Below are positions 15,730-17,801 of a stretch of DNA of 17,801 nucleotides, in pieces (the stretch's first letter is position 1; each line of letters opens with the position of its first letter). Made by a program: the position numbers and the translations under genes. The notes under the pieces are model-generated. The model saw nothing but the letters and a program-made list of their open reading frames with translations, was not told the DNA's origin and ran no database searches. The stretch comes from CAYPCH01 sp964409165 (GTDB lineage Bacteria; Bacillota; Clostridia; Acetivibrionales; Acetivibrionaceae), in contig CAYPCH010000082.1 of assembly GCA_964409165.1 (NCBI GenBank), positions 1 to 17,801 of the forward strand, in the 5' to 3' direction.

Positions 15730-17034
15730 TTAATCAACTTCATTCAACTTCTGCATTTCCTCTGCAAATTGCTGAGGAGTTATACATTTTGCAAATATTT
15801 TAGCTACAAGGTTTTTGTGAGTATTGGCATCTGACCCTTCTAAAAAAGTGTCCCATGCAATAACAAATCCTGTTGAATTGCTTACCAAATCTAATATCTG
15901 GGAATTGATAGGCGAAAGCTTGGAATTATCGATTGGCTCTTTCCACGTAGGTATACCAAACCCATAATCCAGAGCTTGCTTTGACATGTTCTCACAAATA
16001 TATCTAGCTAGTTCAACTGCTTCTGATTTATATTGTGTATTTGCACTTACCATAAAGGTTTCTATCGAACCACCCAAAAAAGCCCTCTGGTCTCCTTTTT
16101 CTCCCCTTATTGCCGGAAAGTTCTTACACACCACTTTGCCTTTAATAGAGCTCCCCTCTGCATCCCAAGATTCTGCAGCCCAGCTACCCATATAATACAT
16201 CGCTGCTCTTCCCATCTTAAAATCGGCCTCTGCCTCATCCTTGGTAAGCGCCATAACTCCTCTGTCAAATGCTTTTAACTTTACTAGTTCCTCAAGCTTT
16301 GCTGCCGATTCTACAAACTCCGGTGTATTAAAAGGTGCTTCCTTACTGAGTGCTCTGTTTGAAGCTCCAACACCTGCTGTACGCACTGCCAGAATGTTCT
16401 GAAAAAACATGCCTGGCCACCTCTCCTTCTGACCTGTAATAATCGGTGTAATCTTGAGGGAGTTGAAAACTTTAACGGCTTCTATAAGTTCATCATATGT
16501 ATCTGGAATTTTAACATCCGCTTTTTGAAACAACTCTTCATTGCAGTAAAGTATAGCCGCCCACATATACATAGGACTAGCATAAACTTTCCCATCATAA
16601 ATAAAATTGTCCAAGGTTCCGGGAATTACCTTGCTGGAAATGCTCTCATTTTTTGCGTATTCATCAATATCCAATACATTCCCTGATCTTATAAACGGTT
16701 TTGCAAATCCTGCACCCCAAGTAAAAAAAACATCCGGCTCTTCATCCACAGCCATCGCAGTCTTGATCTTTATCTTGTAAGCCTCGTTTTCCACTGCATC
16801 TATCTCCAGATTCACATCCGGGTTTAATGCAAGGTAATCATTTAGTATCTTCTCAAACGGTTTCTTTTGAGTTTCCGTATCTGCTGCCCATATATGCCAC
16901 AATTTTAAGGTTTTACCCCCGGTATTGTAAACCGATTCTGTTGTTGTTTGAGAAGAATCACAAGATACGATGTTACAGATAAAAAACGCAAACATAGTAA
17001 AACATAGTATCATTTTCAGGTTCTTTTTAATCAT
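15730..17034 (-). CDS. Sugar ABC transporter substrate-binding lipoprotein (SBP family 1)
   Basis: The 434-residue extracytoplasmic protein captures a sugar or oligosaccharide and delivers it to the two permeases. A lipoprotein signal peptide ends in the lipobox IVSC, so Cys25 should be lipidated and anchored in the membrane. After a Ser/Thr-rich linker, the mature part begins KTLKLWHIWAAD and shows family-1 features such as DVFFTWGAGF, ADFKMGRAAMYYMGSW and FGIPTWKEP; the Trp-rich segments suit stacking on sugar rings. Start ATG is preceded by GGGGGAAG. As first gene of the operon it has its own promoter, and a long leader with an operator-like palindrome suggests repression by an unlinked regulator, perhaps of LacI type. 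Substrate is unknown. Confidence 0.95.
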   Translation of the reverse strand: MIKKNLKMILCFTMFAFFICNIVSCDSSQTTTESVYNTGGKTLKLWHIWAADTETQKKPFEKILNDYLALNPDVNLEIDAVENEAYKIKIKTAMAVDEEPDVFFTWGAGFAKPFIRSGNVLDIDEYAKNESISSKVIPGTLDNFIYDGKVYASPMYMWAAILYCNEELFQKADVKIPDTYDELIEAVKVFNSLKITPIITGQKERWPGMFFQNILAVRTAGVGASNRALSKEAPFNTPEFVESAAKLEELVKLKAFDRGVMALTKDEAEADFKMGRAAMYYMGSWAAESWDAEGSSIKGKVVCKNFPAIRGEKGDQRAFLGGSIETFMVSANTQYKSEAVELARYICENMSKQALDYGFGIPTWKEPIDNSKLSPINSQILDLVSNSTGFVIAWDTFLEGSDANTHKNLVAKIFAKCITPQQFAEEMQKLNEVD

Positions 17035-17129
17035 CTTTCTTCCCCCAGTAATACCTAAAATAGTGCTCTCGGTTGTAAAAAGTCAAGTAATAAAACAATG
17101 AAGCAATATTATTGGATTTGAAATATAAT

Positions 17130-17147
17130 GTTTGTTTTTTAACAAAC
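17130..17147. promoter_or_regulatory. Operator-like palindrome downstream of the ABC promoter
   Basis: GTTTGTT-TTTT-AACAAAC is a perfect 7-bp inverted repeat with a 4-base centre. It would lie about 10-30 bases downstream of the transcription start set by the promoter at 17166-17194, a classical position for roadblock repression. A weaker alternative promoter, TTGACT (17081-17086) and TATTTT (17057-17062) on the minus strand, lies nearer the gene. Confidence 0.5.
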
Positions 17148-17165
17148 TATTTTTGACAGAACAAT

Positions 17166-17194
17166 ATTATATCACAGGCTAAATTGAAATACAA
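17166..17194 (-). promoter_or_regulatory. Promoter of the sugar ABC operon
   Basis: On the minus strand TTGTAT (17189-17194) and a perfect TATAAT (17166-17171) are 17 bases apart, with TGTGA just before the -10 giving a partial extended -10. The predicted leader to the binding-protein ATG is about 125 bases and includes the palindrome at 17130-17147. Confidence 0.65.
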
Positions 17195-17213
17195 TTAATG
17201 TTTTTTTCAAGTC

Positions 17214-17346
17214 TGCAAGCGAAGCTAACATAACCTGAATAACTAATAATAAAACTGAATCCCCATCAAGTCCCAAAGCTTTTTGCCGGGTTTCCTTTCA
17301 GGAAATGACCCTAATCAGTTTTGCCTCTTTCATTTCATTACAAGAG
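17214..17346 (-). other. Structured intergenic block, weakly c-di-GMP-I-riboswitch-like on the minus strand
   Basis: The block contains a strong hairpin (GGG 17288-17290, TTTCC 17291-17295, loop, GGAAA 17301-17305, CCC 17309-17311) and a second one at 17323-17346. Read on the minus strand, in order, GGCAAAAC, a hairpin with a TGAAA loop, GGCAAAAAGC, GGGACTT and TGTTAGC...TTGC echo landmarks of c-di-GMP-I (GEMM) aptamers (GGCAAAC, GAAA loop, GACGCAAAGC, GGGACTAA, TGATAGC...TTGC), but several conserved bases differ. It sits upstream of the best ABC-operon promoter, so it would need a further promoter to be in that leader. I rate it a degenerate or coincidental match; the structure itself is visible. 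Confidence 0.25.
17323..17346 (+). repeat. 24-base hairpin repeat, copy upstream of the ABC operon
   Basis: It matches 13664-13687 at 22 of 24 positions in the same orientation and forms CCTCTT/AAGAGG around a loop. The two copies bracket the ABC operon and are followed by similar AT-rich sequence. Whether they are a dispersed family or paired regulatory structures cannot be decided from one window. Confidence 0.55.
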
Positions 17347-17453
17347 GTCTAATAAACATTCAGACAAAATCAAGCATTTTTGTTTTCATTTTATTAATTT
17401 ATACCGATAATATATTTGAAAGACATATTAAATATCATAGAGGAGAAAAACTT

Positions 17454-17717
17454 ATGGATTCTTTTGAATTATTTGACTACCTTAATAAAGTCAGTGAATA
17501 TATAGAGTATTCCTTTTATACAAACTCGGCCGAAATTATGGAAGCCATTTTAAATAAAGGCTTTGACAATGTTTTTATGTTATTTTCATCAACTGAAATA
17601 AAGAAAGGTCTTTTTAAATGCAATACAGGTTGGAAAATCTCTGAAGAAAGCACAATAAGCAAAGTTGTAACTATAGACCTGACCAATGAAATGATATTTA
17701 TTACCGAAGATATTTGA
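17454..17717 (+). CDS. Small protein of unknown function
   Basis: I do not recognise this 87-residue protein. It is acidic at the N terminus (MDSFELFDYLNKVSEYIEYS), has no signal peptide or membrane segment, and appears to be a small alpha/beta fold: two likely N-terminal helices, then alternating strands such as VFMLFSS, KVVTIDLT and MIFITED. Two aromatic-rich stretches and a single Cys in FKCNTGW are visible. The ATG at 17454 is preceded by a good AGGAG; the reading frame stays open back to a TTG at 17283, but that extension runs through the structured block and has no ribosome-binding site. It stands alone, divergent from the ABC operon, next to the palindromic repeat. Confidence 0.7.
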   Translation: MDSFELFDYLNKVSEYIEYSFYTNSAEIMEAILNKGFDNVFMLFSSTEIKKGLFKCNTGWKISEESTISKVVTIDLTNEMIFITEDI

Positions 17718-17751
17718 CTTTTGATTTCCTATATACTCTTTTACATTATTG

Positions 17752-17801
17752 ACTCAACTTTCCCACAGTATTTATGGGCTCTTTGCCACTAACGTAGCAT
17801 T
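17752..17801 (+). repeat. Palindromic dispersed repeat, copy C (right end cut by window end)
   Basis: It starts with the terminal inverted repeat ACTCAACTTTCCCA (17752-17765), the exact inverse of the right terminus of copy A (106-119). The last 35 bases (17767-17801) are identical to window bases 1-35 in the same orientation. The copy is therefore the left end of the same element whose right part opens the window. Confidence 0.85.

Noticed and set aside
17283..17453. N-terminal extension of the small unknown protein from TTG 17283
   Set aside because: No ribosome-binding site precedes the TTG, the extension overlaps the hairpins, and the ATG at 17454 has a clear AGGAG.
1..17801. Circular plasmid or phage-like molecule, suggested by the identical 35-base ends
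   Set aside because: No replication, mobilisation or phage genes; purL and glgB are chromosomal housekeeping genes, and the shared ends belong to a dispersed palindromic repeat that also occurs internally.

Overview
This window looks like chromosomal DNA from a low-GC Gram-positive anaerobe of the Clostridia, possibly a plant-fibre-degrading clostridium. The reasons are the AT-rich spacers, strong GGAGG-type ribosome-binding sites, a single-chain PurL of the clostridial type, a cytosolic parvulin, a CUT1 sugar ABC operon without its own ATPase, and a small protein resembling the TM1266 hydrogenase-associated family. The genus is an inference. No rRNA, tRNA, CRISPR array, transposase or phage gene was seen.

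Layout: (1) 1-1160: one side of a palindromic repeat, then a parvulin gene ending at a strong, probably bidirectional terminator. (2) 1244-2113, minus strand: a ferritin / TM1266-like pair behind a good promoter with a possible PerR/Fur-type site. (3) 2163-3584: a truncated copy of the repeat, a spacer rich in inverted repeats, and a LacI-family regulator whose terminator is shared with purL. (4) 3593-8489: purL on the minus strand, divergent from a LysR regulator. (5) 8504-12317, minus strand: glgB (eukaryote-like GH13_8 type) followed 29 bases later by a membrane-anchored M23 endopeptidase. (6) 12504-13580: an unusually AT-rich membrane acyltransferase gene on the plus strand. (7) 13690-17194, minus strand: a sugar ABC operon (lipoprotein, two permeases) with a promoter and a downstream operator-like palindrome. 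(8) 17214-17801: a structured intergenic block, a small unknown gene, and the other side of the palindromic repeat.

Two observations stand out. PurL has serine (residue 1100) where class I glutaminases have their nucleophilic cysteine; the His and Glu of the triad remain, so the protein may be ammonia-dependent or the base may be wrong. The first 35 bases of the window recur exactly as its last 35. Joined through them, the two ends describe a roughly 134-bp palindromic element with 14-bp perfect terminal inverted repeats and four nested internal stems; a third, truncated copy lies at 2163-2217. It resembles a MITE or structured dispersed repeat and probably explains where the contig stops.

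Functionally the window is a mosaic of housekeeping genes (protein folding, iron storage, purine and glycogen synthesis, wall hydrolysis) and sugar uptake. The LacI and LysR regulators are not adjacent to obvious sugar targets, so their regulons cannot be read from here. I found no convincing new multi-gene system; the repeat family, the PurL substitution and the structured block upstream of the ABC operon are the best leads.
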